A stretch of 31,919 nt of DNA from CAYWRZ01 sp964460845 (GTDB lineage Bacteria > Bacteroidota > Bacteroidia > Flavobacteriales_D > UBA2798): assembly GCA_964460845.1 (NCBI GenBank), contig CAYWRZ010000024.1:1-31919 (forward strand). The letters are read 5' to 3'. Below, one piece after another: positions 15,145 through 22,397 of this stretch (position 1 is the first letter of the stretch; every line of letters begins with the position of its first letter). The notes beneath the pieces were generated by a model. It was not told the origin of the DNA and searched no databases. It saw nothing but the letters and a program-made list of their open reading frames with translations. The translations under genes were made by a program, and so were the position numbers.

Positions 15145-15831
15145 ATGCACACTCCTTTTCCGATATTGACGGCCGATGGTTCCTCCTCGCTTTTTGTCCC
15201 CGAGCTTGATGAGCATTACCATTCTGTGCACGGCGCTATACAAGAGTCGCAGCATGTATTTATTGAAGCCGGCTTACGCCATTTGTTTTCTTTTCATCCG
15301 CCCGAGCTGCGTATTCTTGAAGTGGGGTTGGGTACCGGACTTAATGCGTTGCTGACGTACAAAGAAACGCTGCGCGCAAAATTGCCGGTAACGTACCATG
15401 CGCTGGAGAAATATCCGCTCGATGCCGAGTTGGCGCTTACGCTCAATTATGGCCGAATGCTCGAAGAAACGGAAGGATACAGACTTATCCACGAAACCGA
15501 ATGGGAGGTCGAGCAGGCATTGCACCCTTTTTTCAGCTTCACCAAAATGGAGAGCGCGCTTCAGCGTAAAAATTTACTGCCCGGATATTACGATCTGATT
15601 TATTTTGATGCCTTCGGCCCGCGTGTGCAACCCGAAATGTGGGAAGAATCGGTATTGTCGAAAATGGCGGAAGCGCTTAAACCCGGGGGGATATGGGTAA
15701 GCTATTGCGCCAAAGGGGAGGTGAAGCGAAGGCTCAAAAGAGTAGGACTTGAACTGGAAATGTTGCCCGGCCCTCCGGGAAAACGTGAAATGACTCGTGC
15801 TCAAAAACCACTTACACCACACCGGGACTAA
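15145..15831 (+). CDS. mnmD: tRNA U34 methyltransferase MnmD-like
   Basis: A 228-residue SAM-dependent methyltransferase of the MnmC N-terminal (MnmD, DUF752) type, acting in the last step of 5-methylaminomethyl-(2-thio)uridine formation at the tRNA wobble base. Features are LRILEVGLGTGLNALL (motif I, GLGTG 61-65), YDLIYFDAFGPRVQPEMW (motif IV) and the family ending YCAKGEVKRRLKRVG ... PGPPGKREMTRA. The oxidase half of MnmC is absent, as in many non-enteric bacteria. The ATG at 15145 is chosen over the TTG just before it. It is a single gene. Confidence 0.9.
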   Translation: MHTPFPILTADGSSSLFVPELDEHYHSVHGAIQESQHVFIEAGLRHLFSFHPPELRILEVGLGTGLNALLTYKETLRAKLPVTYHALEKYPLDAELALTLNYGRMLEETEGYRLIHETEWEVEQALHPFFSFTKMESALQRKNLLPGYYDLIYFDAFGPRVQPEMWEESVLSKMAEALKPGGIWVSYCAKGEVKRRLKRVGLELEMLPGPPGKREMTRAQKPLTPHRD

Positions 15832-15883
15832 GCCCGGCGCGGTGAAGAGGTAACCTTTAAAAACTAAAACCTGAAACTTTTTC

Positions 15884-16315
15884 TTAGTGCACTTCAATCA
15901 GCCTTGGCGAATTGGCGTTGGTCGCTTCGCGCTTCGGAAGGGTGAGCTGCAATACGCCGTTTTCATAACGCGCGTGGATTTGTTCGAGATCTACCCGATT
16001 TTCGGGGAGCGTAAATGCACGGCGGAATCCGTAATAATTGAACTCTCTGCGTGAAACGCCTTTTTCGTCTTTCTCCGTTTTTTTGTCCTGACGGGAAGAG
16101 GAAACGATAAGCTGCTTGTTTTCGACTTCAATCCTGAAATCTTCTTTTTTTAATCCCGGAGCGGCTACTTCGAGCAGGTACGCTTTTTCGTCTTCGCTGA
16201 CATTAACGGCCGGCAAATGACGCTGCGCCGATTCGTGCCTGAATACCTGATTGCGAATAAAATCATCGTCAAAAAACGAGTGCAGCAAAGGGAATGAATA
16301 CTTAGTGAGTGTCAT
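15884..16315 (-). CDS. Hsp20-family small heat-shock protein
   Basis: A 143-residue alpha-crystallin-domain chaperone that holds unfolding proteins in an ATP-independent way. The N-terminal arm (1-35) includes FPLLHSFFDDDF. The crystallin domain (about 36-128) includes PAVNVSEDEKAYLLEVAAPG, FNYYGFRRAFTLP and YENGVLQLTLPK; a short tail ends in PRLIEVH. The open frame continues 56 codons further, but the ATG at 16315 is chosen because AAAGGAGT (16323-16330, minus strand) stands 8 bases before it and the length fits. A matching AAAGGAGTAT lies inverted about 100 bases away (16431-16440). Confidence 0.92.
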   Translation of the reverse strand: MTLTKYSFPLLHSFFDDDFIRNQVFRHESAQRHLPAVNVSEDEKAYLLEVAAPGLKKEDFRIEVENKQLIVSSSRQDKKTEKDEKGVSRREFNYYGFRRAFTLPENRVDLEQIHARYENGVLQLTLPKREATNANSPRLIEVH

Positions 16316-16320
16316 AACGA

Positions 16321-16440
16321 ATACTCCTTTCTTGTTAAGGTTGTGGTTTCTGTCAAAAAGGAAATCGCGATTCCTGTGCAAGCATAGACAAAGAAAATGC
16401 CACCCGTTTGAACCTGTAAAAATTTCAGCAAAAGGAGTAT
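16321..16440. repeat. Inverted pair of AAAGGAGTAT around hsp20 upstream region
   Basis: ATACTCCTTT (16321-16330) and AAAGGAGTAT (16431-16440) are exact inverses. Each holds a Shine-Dalgarno core 8 bases before an ATG pointing outwards: hsp20 on the minus strand, and a tiny ORF on the plus strand. Between them lies an imperfect palindrome, GGAAATCGCGATTCC (about 16361-16375). Confidence 0.55.
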
Positions 16441-16445
16441 CAAGA

Positions 16446-16499
16446 ATGAAAAAATGGCGCTTTTGCTTTATGCGTCGTGCCAAATTTTCCGGAATTTAA
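16446..16499 (+). CDS. Possible 17-residue cationic peptide
   Basis: The ATG at 16446 has AAAGGAG 8 bases upstream and opens MKKWRFCFMRRAKFSGI, then TAA. The peptide is strongly basic (six Lys/Arg) with aromatic residues. It runs outward from the hsp20 upstream region and ends at the 3' end of the converging sdpI gene, overlapping it by 4 bases. No matching promoter could be fixed. The Shine-Dalgarno placement is the only real support. Confidence 0.3.
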   Translation: MKKWRFCFMRRAKFSGI

Positions 16500-17164
16500 G
16501 GTTCGATTTTACTTTCTGCGGCCTCCGATTTTACTTTACGGTACAACAGATACGAGTACAGCGCCGGAATTATTGCCAGTGCAATGCTGCCATATAACAG
16601 GAGCATAAAAACCTGTTCTATCGGTAAAAAGAAAGAAATAATCAGCATCAGCAGGTTACCCCAAAACCAAAGTCTGCCGGCCAACTGATGCGTTTTTCGC
16701 CATACCGTTTCGTGGCTTAGGGTCCACGGCGTGCGGATACCTATAAACCAGTTGGGCTTGAGGTTGACCATGTAATTTCCCAACATAGCGAGCAACAGAA
16801 AGATACCCGTAGTCAGGTAACGTTGCATCGGTACTTCGTCATGCAGCGCATCATATACAACCATACACAGCAGTGCCGAAAAGAACAGGCTTAATCCAAG
16901 CCGGATGCGGTAATAAATACGGTCAAACAAAGCATAATTCTTTCTTTTGGGATCAATAAGCGGGATAAAAAGCAAGAGCAGATACAGCCCCATATTGAGC
17001 AGCGGTAAGACGTAGCGTGGGCCGTAATTATCGGCTTCACCCTTAATGTTCCAATGTATCGGAAGTTGATCGGGAAGCTTGTTCCACACGAAAAGTGTAT
17101 AAATGATCGGCGAAATCACAATAGCCAGCAACGGAATTTCGCGGGTTAGTCTCGTCCTTTTCAT
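16496..17164 (-). CDS. sdpI: SdpI/DUF1648 membrane protein
   Basis: A 222-residue membrane protein with six or so membrane segments. The N-terminal DUF1648 part shows KLPDQLPIHWNIKGEADNYG (about 29-48), and the C-terminal SdpI part shows PNWFIGIRTPWTLSHETVWR followed by KTHQLAGRLWFWG. In Bacillus, SdpI gives immunity to the SdpC toxin and sequesters the repressor SdpR. It follows the ArsR-type gene by 4 bases, the classic order. No SdpC toxin gene is present in the window, so it is more likely a membrane-stress or regulatory pair. Confidence 0.9.
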   Translation of the reverse strand: MKRTRLTREIPLLAIVISPIIYTLFVWNKLPDQLPIHWNIKGEADNYGPRYVLPLLNMGLYLLLLFIPLIDPKRKNYALFDRIYYRIRLGLSLFFSALLCMVVYDALHDEVPMQRYLTTGIFLLLAMLGNYMVNLKPNWFIGIRTPWTLSHETVWRKTHQLAGRLWFWGNLLMLIISFFLPIEQVFMLLLYGSIALAIIPALYSYLLYRKVKSEAAESKIEP

Positions 17165-17168
17165 GGTT

Positions 17169-17441
17169 TTATTTTTTAGTTTTTTTGGGTCCGAATTGCA
17201 TAAACCAGCCTATCACTTCGTCGAGTACAGTCGTGTTAAGCGAGTAGAAAATAAATTGCCCCTGCTTGACACTGGCCACCAGGCCGGCTTGCCGGAGCAG
17301 ATCGAGGTGGTGAGAAATGCTCGGCTTCGAGATATCGAAATGATCCGCTATCTCTCCGGCGGTCCGATCTTTTTCCTTCAGCAGCTCCAGTATCTCCCGG
17401 CGGGTAGGATCGTTCAGCGCTTTAAAAAGAAGATTCAACAC
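17169..17441 (-). CDS. sdpR: ArsR/SdpR-family repressor
   Basis: A 90-residue winged-helix repressor: LNDPTRREILELLKEKDRTA, GEIADHFDISKPSISHHLDL as recognition helices, LRQAGLV, then the wing VKQGQFIFYSL. It has no ArsR metal-binding cysteines, as expected for the SdpR subgroup. The start codon is GTG at 17441; a start further upstream would run into the palindromic operator at 17453-17476. It lies 4 bases before sdpI, forming one operon, and very probably represses itself through the operator. Confidence 0.92.
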   Translation of the reverse strand: MLNLLFKALNDPTRREILELLKEKDRTAGEIADHFDISKPSISHHLDLLRQAGLVASVKQGQFIFYSLNTTVLDEVIGWFMQFGPKKTKK

Positions 17442-17452
17442 TATGTAATTAA

Positions 17453-17476
17453 ATATTTAGACAAATATCTAAATAT
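17453..17476. promoter_or_regulatory. Palindromic operator of sdpRI
   Basis: ATATTTAGA (17453-17461) and TCTAAATAT (17468-17476) form a perfect 9-bp inverted repeat with a 6-base spacer, 11 bases before the sdpR start codon. Size, A+T content and position fit an ArsR-family operator. Confidence 0.8.
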
Positions 17477-17530
17477 AGATTGACATCACCAATTTTTCCG
17501 AAAAAAAAACAGGTCAGAGAAGCGGAAAAG

Positions 17531-19075
17531 TCACATACATTGTGCCGCGCACCGCTGTCCGTCGATAGCGGCCGATACGATACCTCCGGCATAACCGGCA
17601 CCTTCGCCGCAGGGAAACAAGCCGCGTACCTGTGGATGCTGAAGCGTGTCTTTGTCGCGCGGAATACGAACCGGCGATGAGGTTCGGGATTCGACCGCTA
17701 CCAACACGGCCTCGTGGGTGTAATAGCCGTTCATTTTTTTGCCGAAGGCTTTAAAGCCCAGCTTAAGCCGCTCACTGAGCGTGGCGGGCAGTACCTCGTG
17801 CAGGTTGGCAGAGGTAAGTCCCGGCTGATAAGAACATTCGGGCAAATCGGCTGATAGTTTGTGGCTACAGAAATCGGTCATGCGCTGCGCCGGGGCGCGT
17901 TGGGTTTGTCCGCCTGCTGTCCAGCATTTTTGCTCGGTTTCTTCCTGAAATTTTAACCCGGCCAAAGGACCCCATTGCTGAAAACGCTGCAGCTCTTTTT
18001 CGTCAACTGTAACAACAATGCCCGAATTGGCAAAAGGGTTGTTGCGTTTGGAAGGCGACCATCCGTTAGTGACTATCTCTCCCGGACTGGTGGCGCAGGG
18101 TGCGATGATCCCTCCGGGGCACATGCAAAAAGAATACACGCCCATACCTTTTACCTGTTCGACCAGGCTGTACGAGGCCGGAGGCAGGTATTCGCCCCGG
18201 CTGGCGCATTTGTACTGAATGCGGTCGATCAGCTCCTGCGGGTGTTCGGCCCTTACGCCCATTGCGAAAGGCTTGTATTCGAGCGCCAGCTTTTTGTGGT
18301 GCAGCAGGTAAAAAATATCGCGTGCCGAGTGGCCGGTAGCCAGTATCAGCTTTCGACCTTCAATAAAAGTATCATGGTTGGTCGTGACACCCAAAAGTTG
18401 TCCGTTTTCGATACGCAGGTCGGTGATTTTTTGTCCGAAATGCACTTCGCCGCCATGCGCAATAATACTTTCACGCATAGCGGTAATAATTTGCGGCAGC
18501 TTGTTGGTACCGATATGCGGATGGGTTTCGACCAGTATGCGTCGTTCGGCTCCGTGCGCTACGAGGGTTTCGAGCACATTTCTGACATCGCCCCGTTTGG
18601 TAGATCGGGTATAAAGTTTTCCGTCCGAATACGTGCCGGCACCGCCTTCTCCGAAGCAGTAGTTCGATTCGGGATTTACGATATGCTGTTTGTTGAGCTG
18701 CGCCAAATCGCGTCGCCGATCGCGTACGTTTTTACCCCTTTCAAGCACAATGGGTTTACGTCCGAGCTCTATCAGCCGCAACGCGGCAAATAATCCTGCG
18801 GGGCCTGAGCCCGCTATCAGTACGGGTTCGGCCCGACGTACATCGCGTCCTTTAAATGGGTAAGTGCTGGGTTCGGGAAGCGCTTCGCCGATGTAGGCGC
18901 TAAGCTGCAATACGATTTTAGGCGTTTTGCCCCGGGCATCGATCGAATGGCGGTTAAGAATGTATTCAAAAGTGTCGCCTTTTCGCAGTCCCAGCGCCTG
19001 AGCGACCTTTTGGCGAACGGTATCGGGATCGGCCGCTTCTTCGGGACGCAGAACGAGCTCGAAATCTTTTTTCAT
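17531..19075 (-). CDS. COG2509-type FAD-dependent dehydrogenase
   Basis: A 514-residue flavoprotein of the uncharacterised FAD-dependent dehydrogenase group COG2509. A family-specific N-terminal domain (1-80) is followed by the dinucleotide fold VLIAGSGPAGLFAALRL (85-101) ending in VLERG. Then come the family motif NYCFGEGGAGTYSDGKLYTR, FCMCPGGIIAPCAT, and a C-terminal FAD-contact region GLFPCGEGAGYAGGIVSAA. The reaction is unknown. The gene follows porT by only 3 bases and ubiE on the same strand, so the three probably form one operon. Confidence 0.9.
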   Translation of the reverse strand: MKKDFELVLRPEEAADPDTVRQKVAQALGLRKGDTFEYILNRHSIDARGKTPKIVLQLSAYIGEALPEPSTYPFKGRDVRRAEPVLIAGSGPAGLFAALRLIELGRKPIVLERGKNVRDRRRDLAQLNKQHIVNPESNYCFGEGGAGTYSDGKLYTRSTKRGDVRNVLETLVAHGAERRILVETHPHIGTNKLPQIITAMRESIIAHGGEVHFGQKITDLRIENGQLLGVTTNHDTFIEGRKLILATGHSARDIFYLLHHKKLALEYKPFAMGVRAEHPQELIDRIQYKCASRGEYLPPASYSLVEQVKGMGVYSFCMCPGGIIAPCATSPGEIVTNGWSPSKRNNPFANSGIVVTVDEKELQRFQQWGPLAGLKFQEETEQKCWTAGGQTQRAPAQRMTDFCSHKLSADLPECSYQPGLTSANLHEVLPATLSERLKLGFKAFGKKMNGYYTHEAVLVAVESRTSSPVRIPRDKDTLQHPQVRGLFPCGEGAGYAGGIVSAAIDGQRCAAQCM

Positions 19076-19078
19076 GCC

Positions 19079-19819
19079 TTAGCCTTCAAACGTAAAGGAG
19101 AGGATAAACACCCGGGTGCGCAGTTGGTCGATAGGTGAGCTGAACATGGTGTTGTCCTGAATCAGCACATTGTGCAATCCGCGTGAAAGTTTGAGCTCTA
19201 TACCAAATTTGAAATAGGGTAGAAAAAAATCCACGCCTCCACCTACTTGCAGTGCCTGATCCAGCCTTTTGATTTTCACTACGGCACCGGTACCGGTATT
19301 GTCCACATCTTTTTGCGAAGCCATGTCGATACTGTACTGATAGCCTACCAGCGCATAAGCGGCAAAGTTGTTGACCCGATCGGTACGCATTTTAAGGTTC
19401 AGCGGCAGGTTGATAAAGGTCGATTCGACACGGCGTATAAGGGTTTCCTTTTTGCCGTTTCCACGCTGAAAAGTGTATTCGAGTCGGCGATCCTGAAAGG
19501 AAATGTCGGGGATAAAACGCAGCGAGAAATTTTTATTGAAATTAAGCGAAGCCAGGGGGCCGAGGTTAAACCCGGGCTGTCGTACCACGTTGACCGAAAG
19601 CAGCGAATCGGTGGTAGGGAAAACCGGGCGCAGGTTCATGTAAAAATCGGCCGAGTTGTAGGCCAAAATAAACCCGAAATGGTAAGGGCGCTTGTCGAAG
19701 CGGGGCAGGTTGGAAGGCAGCTCTTTTTGTGCCTGAACCGTGGCCATACCACACAGTAAAAAAACCGCTGTGCCGAGCAGCCGCTTGTATATCGGGCGAA
19801 GGGGATATCGGATTTGCAT
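19079..19819 (-). CDS. porT: PorT-like outer-membrane beta-barrel protein
   Basis: A 246-residue exported protein. The signal peptide ends near residue 31 (MATVQA, then QKEL). The rest shows alternating beta strands of an eight-stranded barrel, with the PorT-type beginning RPYHFGFILAYNSADFYMNL and the ending RVFILSFTFEG. PorT (SprT) is needed for type IX secretion and gliding in this phylum, and its place directly after ubiE matches the known order in Bacteroidota, which supports true PorT over a generic barrel. The ATG at 19819 is chosen; nine extra codons upstream would spoil the signal peptide. Confidence 0.8.
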   Translation of the reverse strand: MQIRYPLRPIYKRLLGTAVFLLCGMATVQAQKELPSNLPRFDKRPYHFGFILAYNSADFYMNLRPVFPTTDSLLSVNVVRQPGFNLGPLASLNFNKNFSLRFIPDISFQDRRLEYTFQRGNGKKETLIRRVESTFINLPLNLKMRTDRVNNFAAYALVGYQYSIDMASQKDVDNTGTGAVVKIKRLDQALQVGGGVDFFLPYFKFGIELKLSRGLHNVLIQDNTMFSSPIDQLRTRVFILSFTFEG

Positions 19820-19886
19820 AGTACACTCCAAAAGGAGAAGTATCAAAGGTAGGAAAAACGTGAAAACAAAGGGTTTATTGCCGCAA

Positions 19887-20636
19887 CTATACGATCGGTG
19901 CGGCCACGCCGGGCTTCCGTCCGTAATAAATGGTCGCGATTCCGCCCGATACCAGCTTTGCTTTTACCTGCTCAAAACCGGTTTTTTCTAAAATATCGAT
20001 GAAAGCCTGCCCTTCGGGAAATGCAGCTACCGACTCGGGAAGATAGGTGTAAGCCGATTTGTCTTTGGAAATAAGTCGTCCGAAAAAAGGAATGAGGTAC
20101 TTCGAGTGAAAAGCGAAATACTGTTTTACGGGAAATTTTTTAGGCTTGGAAAATTCGAGGATCACGGCCGTTTTACCCGGACGCAGCACGCGCAGCATTT
20201 CACCTAATCCTTTTTCCAGGTTTTCGAAGTTGCGTACGCCGAATCCTACGGTAATGGCATCGAAGCTATTGTCGGCAAAAGGAAGCTGTTCCGAATCGGC
20301 TTGCTGCAGTGTAACCTGCTGATCCAAACCGCGTTTTTTGATTTTTTCGCGTCCTTTTTCCAGCATCCCTATCGAAATGTCCACCCCGATTACTTGTTCG
20401 GGTTTCAGCCGCAACGCGGCAAGTGCAAAATCGCCGGTGCCGGTGGCTACATCGAGTATGATTTTAGGCTGTTCGGGACGAAGCAGCCTGATGGCCTTTC
20501 GCCTCCATATCCGGTCAATGCCCAGCGACAGGAAATGGTTCAGGAAATCGTAACGTGCCGAAATATGGTTAAACATCTCGGCTACCTGTTCCTTTTTCCC
20601 TTGTTCGTTATTGTAAGGTTTCACTTCCTGCTTCAT
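19887..20636 (-). CDS. ubiE: Demethylmenaquinone methyltransferase UbiE
   Basis: A 249-residue SAM-dependent C-methyltransferase that completes menaquinone synthesis. Features are the UbiE opening VAEMFNHISARYDFLNHFLS (18-37), the next phrase LGIDRIWRRKA, motif I ILDVATGTGDFAL (60-72), the family phrase VGFGVRNFENLEKGLGEMLR, and the ending GGIATIYYGRKP. The open frame continues 37 codons upstream, but the family start and the promoter element at 20656-20663 place the ATG at 20636. It heads the ubiE-porT-COG2509 operon. Confidence 0.95.
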   Translation of the reverse strand: MKQEVKPYNNEQGKKEQVAEMFNHISARYDFLNHFLSLGIDRIWRRKAIRLLRPEQPKIILDVATGTGDFALAALRLKPEQVIGVDISIGMLEKGREKIKKRGLDQQVTLQQADSEQLPFADNSFDAITVGFGVRNFENLEKGLGEMLRVLRPGKTAVILEFSKPKKFPVKQYFAFHSKYLIPFFGRLISKDKSAYTYLPESVAAFPEGQAFIDILEKTGFEQVKAKLVSGGIATIYYGRKPGVAAPIV

Positions 20637-20655
20637 ACATCCTGAAATTCGGCTA

Positions 20656-20663
20656 CAAAAGTA
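20656..20663 (-). promoter_or_regulatory. -7 promoter element of ubiE
   Basis: On the minus strand TACTTTTG matches TAnnTTTG exactly, 19 bases before the ubiE ATG. It supports the shorter start. The -33 box is not clear. Confidence 0.5.
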
Positions 20664-20706
20664 AGGATAATCGCGCTTTAAAAGTGCGTGGGCGTGAAGG
20701 GCTTTG

Positions 20707-20714
20707 TATATTTG
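20707..20714 (+). promoter_or_regulatory. -7 promoter element of ydcF-like gene
   Basis: TATATTTG matches TAnnTTTG exactly and ends 7 bases before the ATG at 20722, so the transcript would have almost no leader. No good -33 box is seen. Confidence 0.5.
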
Positions 20715-20721
20715 AGCGCTT

Positions 20722-21384
20722 ATGCGATCGTTTTTTCTTCGCCTCAAAGAGGTATTATCCCGTTTTTTTCACCGCCGGCGCTTGATTCGTTATGCGGTAT
20801 ATGCGGGCATTTTGCTGCTTTTGTTTCTTTTCCGTTATCCCATACTGCGTGGTATCGGCAACTTTCTGATCGCCGAAGATAGTCCCCTGGTTACAGAATA
20901 CGTGTTTGTGCTGGGAGGCTCTCCGCTCGAAAGAGGTACGGCTGCAGCGGTATTGTATAAGGAAGGTAGGGCGAAGTATTTCGTGTGTACCGGCAGTCAG
21001 GTGCATCCGGTGCTCGAAGCGGCAGGCGATTTGGTGTCGGAAGCGGCGCTTACCGCAAGGTACATGGAGCGCCTGGGTGTTCCTTCCGAACGGATCATCG
21101 TAGTGCCCGAAGGTACCAGTACTTACGAAGAAGGGGAGGTATTAAGGGAGTTTTGCCTGGCGCGGGGTATCAGCGGACCCGTTACCGTTCTTTCTTCCAA
21201 ATTTCATACGCGGCGCGTACGTCGCGTGTTCCGGAAAGCTTTTCGCGGTACGCCGGTGCAGATCAATATGCAGGGCGCTCCTTCGCTCAGGTATCAGACC
21301 GACGAATGGTGGGAAAAAGAAGAAGGACTGCTGATGGTCAATAACGAATACGTGAAGCTCGTGTATTACGCCTTTTTCCGCTAA
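20722..21384 (+). CDS. YdcF/SanA-like DUF218 membrane protein
   Basis: A 220-residue protein with one N-terminal membrane segment (about 25-42) and a periplasmic-side or external DUF218 (YdcF/ElyC/SanA) domain. Domain features are YVFVLGGSPLERGTAAAVLY, YFVCTGSQ, VVPEGTSTYEEGEVLREF with the family Glu and Asn/Thr positions, and VTVLSSKFHTRRVRRVF. Relatives act in envelope or polysaccharide metabolism; the reaction is not known. It is divergent from ubiE across an 85-base gap holding both -7 elements. No other Met start exists before the domain. Confidence 0.85.
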   Translation: MRSFFLRLKEVLSRFFHRRRLIRYAVYAGILLLLFLFRYPILRGIGNFLIAEDSPLVTEYVFVLGGSPLERGTAAAVLYKEGRAKYFVCTGSQVHPVLEAAGDLVSEAALTARYMERLGVPSERIIVVPEGTSTYEEGEVLREFCLARGISGPVTVLSSKFHTRRVRRVFRKAFRGTPVQINMQGAPSLRYQTDEWWEKEEGLLMVNNEYVKLVYYAFFR

Positions 21385-21407
21385 AAAACCGAAGCGTTTT
21401 AGTCGGT
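21383..21407 (-). terminator. Weak terminator of the thioredoxin-fold gene
   Basis: On the minus strand ACCGA and TCGGT form a 5-bp stem followed by TTTTTT (21383-21388). The stop codon of the gene is inside the loop. The stem is short, so termination efficiency is doubtful. Confidence 0.35.
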
Positions 21408-21872
21408 AATCCCTAAAATCGATTTCAGGTTTTTCAGAAAAGCTTCTTTTTCCTGGTAACCTTTCAGGATAGTGAGCCGCTCTTCTTTCTCGGTGAGCAC
21501 TACAAAGCTGGGGTACGACATTTGTCCGTTAAGCAGCGAAACGGCCAGCTCGTGCGACTTGTATTCGGGTTTAAACACAAATTCGTAATCGTTGTAACGT
21601 ACGGGCGTTTTCGATTCGGCATCGAACTTAACCGGGTAGAAATAGGTGTTCATATAAGCGGCTACGGTCGAGTCGCTGAATGTTTTCTGATCCATCACCT
21701 TGCACCAGCCGCACCAGGAAGTATAGAGGTCCACAAAAATCTTTTTAGGTGCTTTGCGGTTGGCTTCTATGGCCTGTTCCCAGGTCATCCATTTGATTTC
21801 GTTTTTCTTCGACTGACTGTACCCTGTGAAGGCAAAAAGTCCGAGCAGGAGAAAGAGGCTTGCTTTTTTCAT
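21399..21872 (-). CDS. Exported thioredoxin-fold protein
   Basis: A 157-residue protein with a signal peptide (1-20, ending GYSQ) and a thioredoxin fold carrying the active site WCGWC (Cys54, Cys57) in DLYTSWCGWCKVMDQKTFSD. The cis-Pro region is MSYPSFVVL. It resembles the DUF255/thioredoxin_7 group found in Bacteroidota, probably a periplasmic disulfide reductase; the partner is unknown. The ATG at 21872 is chosen over one 17 codons upstream because only this start gives a clean signal peptide. Confidence 0.88.
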   Translation of the reverse strand: MKKASLFLLLGLFAFTGYSQSKKNEIKWMTWEQAIEANRKAPKKIFVDLYTSWCGWCKVMDQKTFSDSTVAAYMNTYFYPVKFDAESKTPVRYNDYEFVFKPEYKSHELAVSLLNGQMSYPSFVVLTEKEERLTILKGYQEKEAFLKNLKSILGITD

Positions 21873-21959
21873 CGGTGTGGAATTAAAAGATAGACAGCAT
21901 ATATAGGATACGGGTTGCTTCAAAGATTGTGCCTTGCTTGCGCAAATCGGCTATTTGTT

Positions 21960-22364
21960 TCAGAACCAGGGTTTCAGTGCTTCCAGTAATTTTTCCGGGG
22001 CGGGGCAGGGGCGACCCGTTTCTTTCCGGATAAAGACCAGGGTGGTTTCTCCGAAATTGAGCTGGGTTCCTGCTTCGTTGAGCGTTTCGTAGCAAAAACG
22101 AATACGCGCGCCGGGCAGCTCCGGAATACGGGTACGTAAGGTCAGCACATCGTCGTAATACGCGGGTTTCAGGTATTTGATATGAAATTCGAGCACCGGT
22201 AAGAGGATGCCCGAATCTTCGATCGCTTTGTAGCTTAAACCCAGGTTACGAAGGGATTCAACCCTTGCCACCTCAAAATACTGGGCGTAATTGCCGTAAT
22301 AGCAGTAGCCCATTTGGTCGGTCTCGCCGTAACGAACCCTGACCGAAGTTTCAGAAACGTACAT
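21960..22364 (-). CDS. YbgC/FadM-like acyl-CoA thioesterase
   Basis: A 134-residue hot-dog-fold thioesterase of the 4HBT family. The active-site stretch is RYGETDQMGYCYYGNYAQYF with catalytic Asp16. Further family marks are FHIKYLKPAYYDDVLTLRT and the beta strand ARIRFCYETLNEAGTQL. It hydrolyses acyl-CoA, with chain length unknown. It is leftward, 33 bases after sppA on the same strand, so co-transcription with sppA is likely. Confidence 0.9.
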   Translation of the reverse strand: MYVSETSVRVRYGETDQMGYCYYGNYAQYFEVARVESLRNLGLSYKAIEDSGILLPVLEFHIKYLKPAYYDDVLTLRTRIPELPGARIRFCYETLNEAGTQLNFGETTLVFIRKETGRPCPAPEKLLEALKPWF

Positions 22365-22397
22365 GAACCCAAAGATACAATAAGCGCCCGAAAACGA

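Noticed and set aside
15822..15837. CCGGG-ACTAAG-CCCGG hairpin at the mnmD stop as a terminator
   Set aside because: The stem is 5 bp and no T-run follows on either strand.
17975..18793. 272-residue plus-strand ORF
   Set aside because: It is antisense to the COG2509 flavoprotein, which shows a complete FAD motif set.
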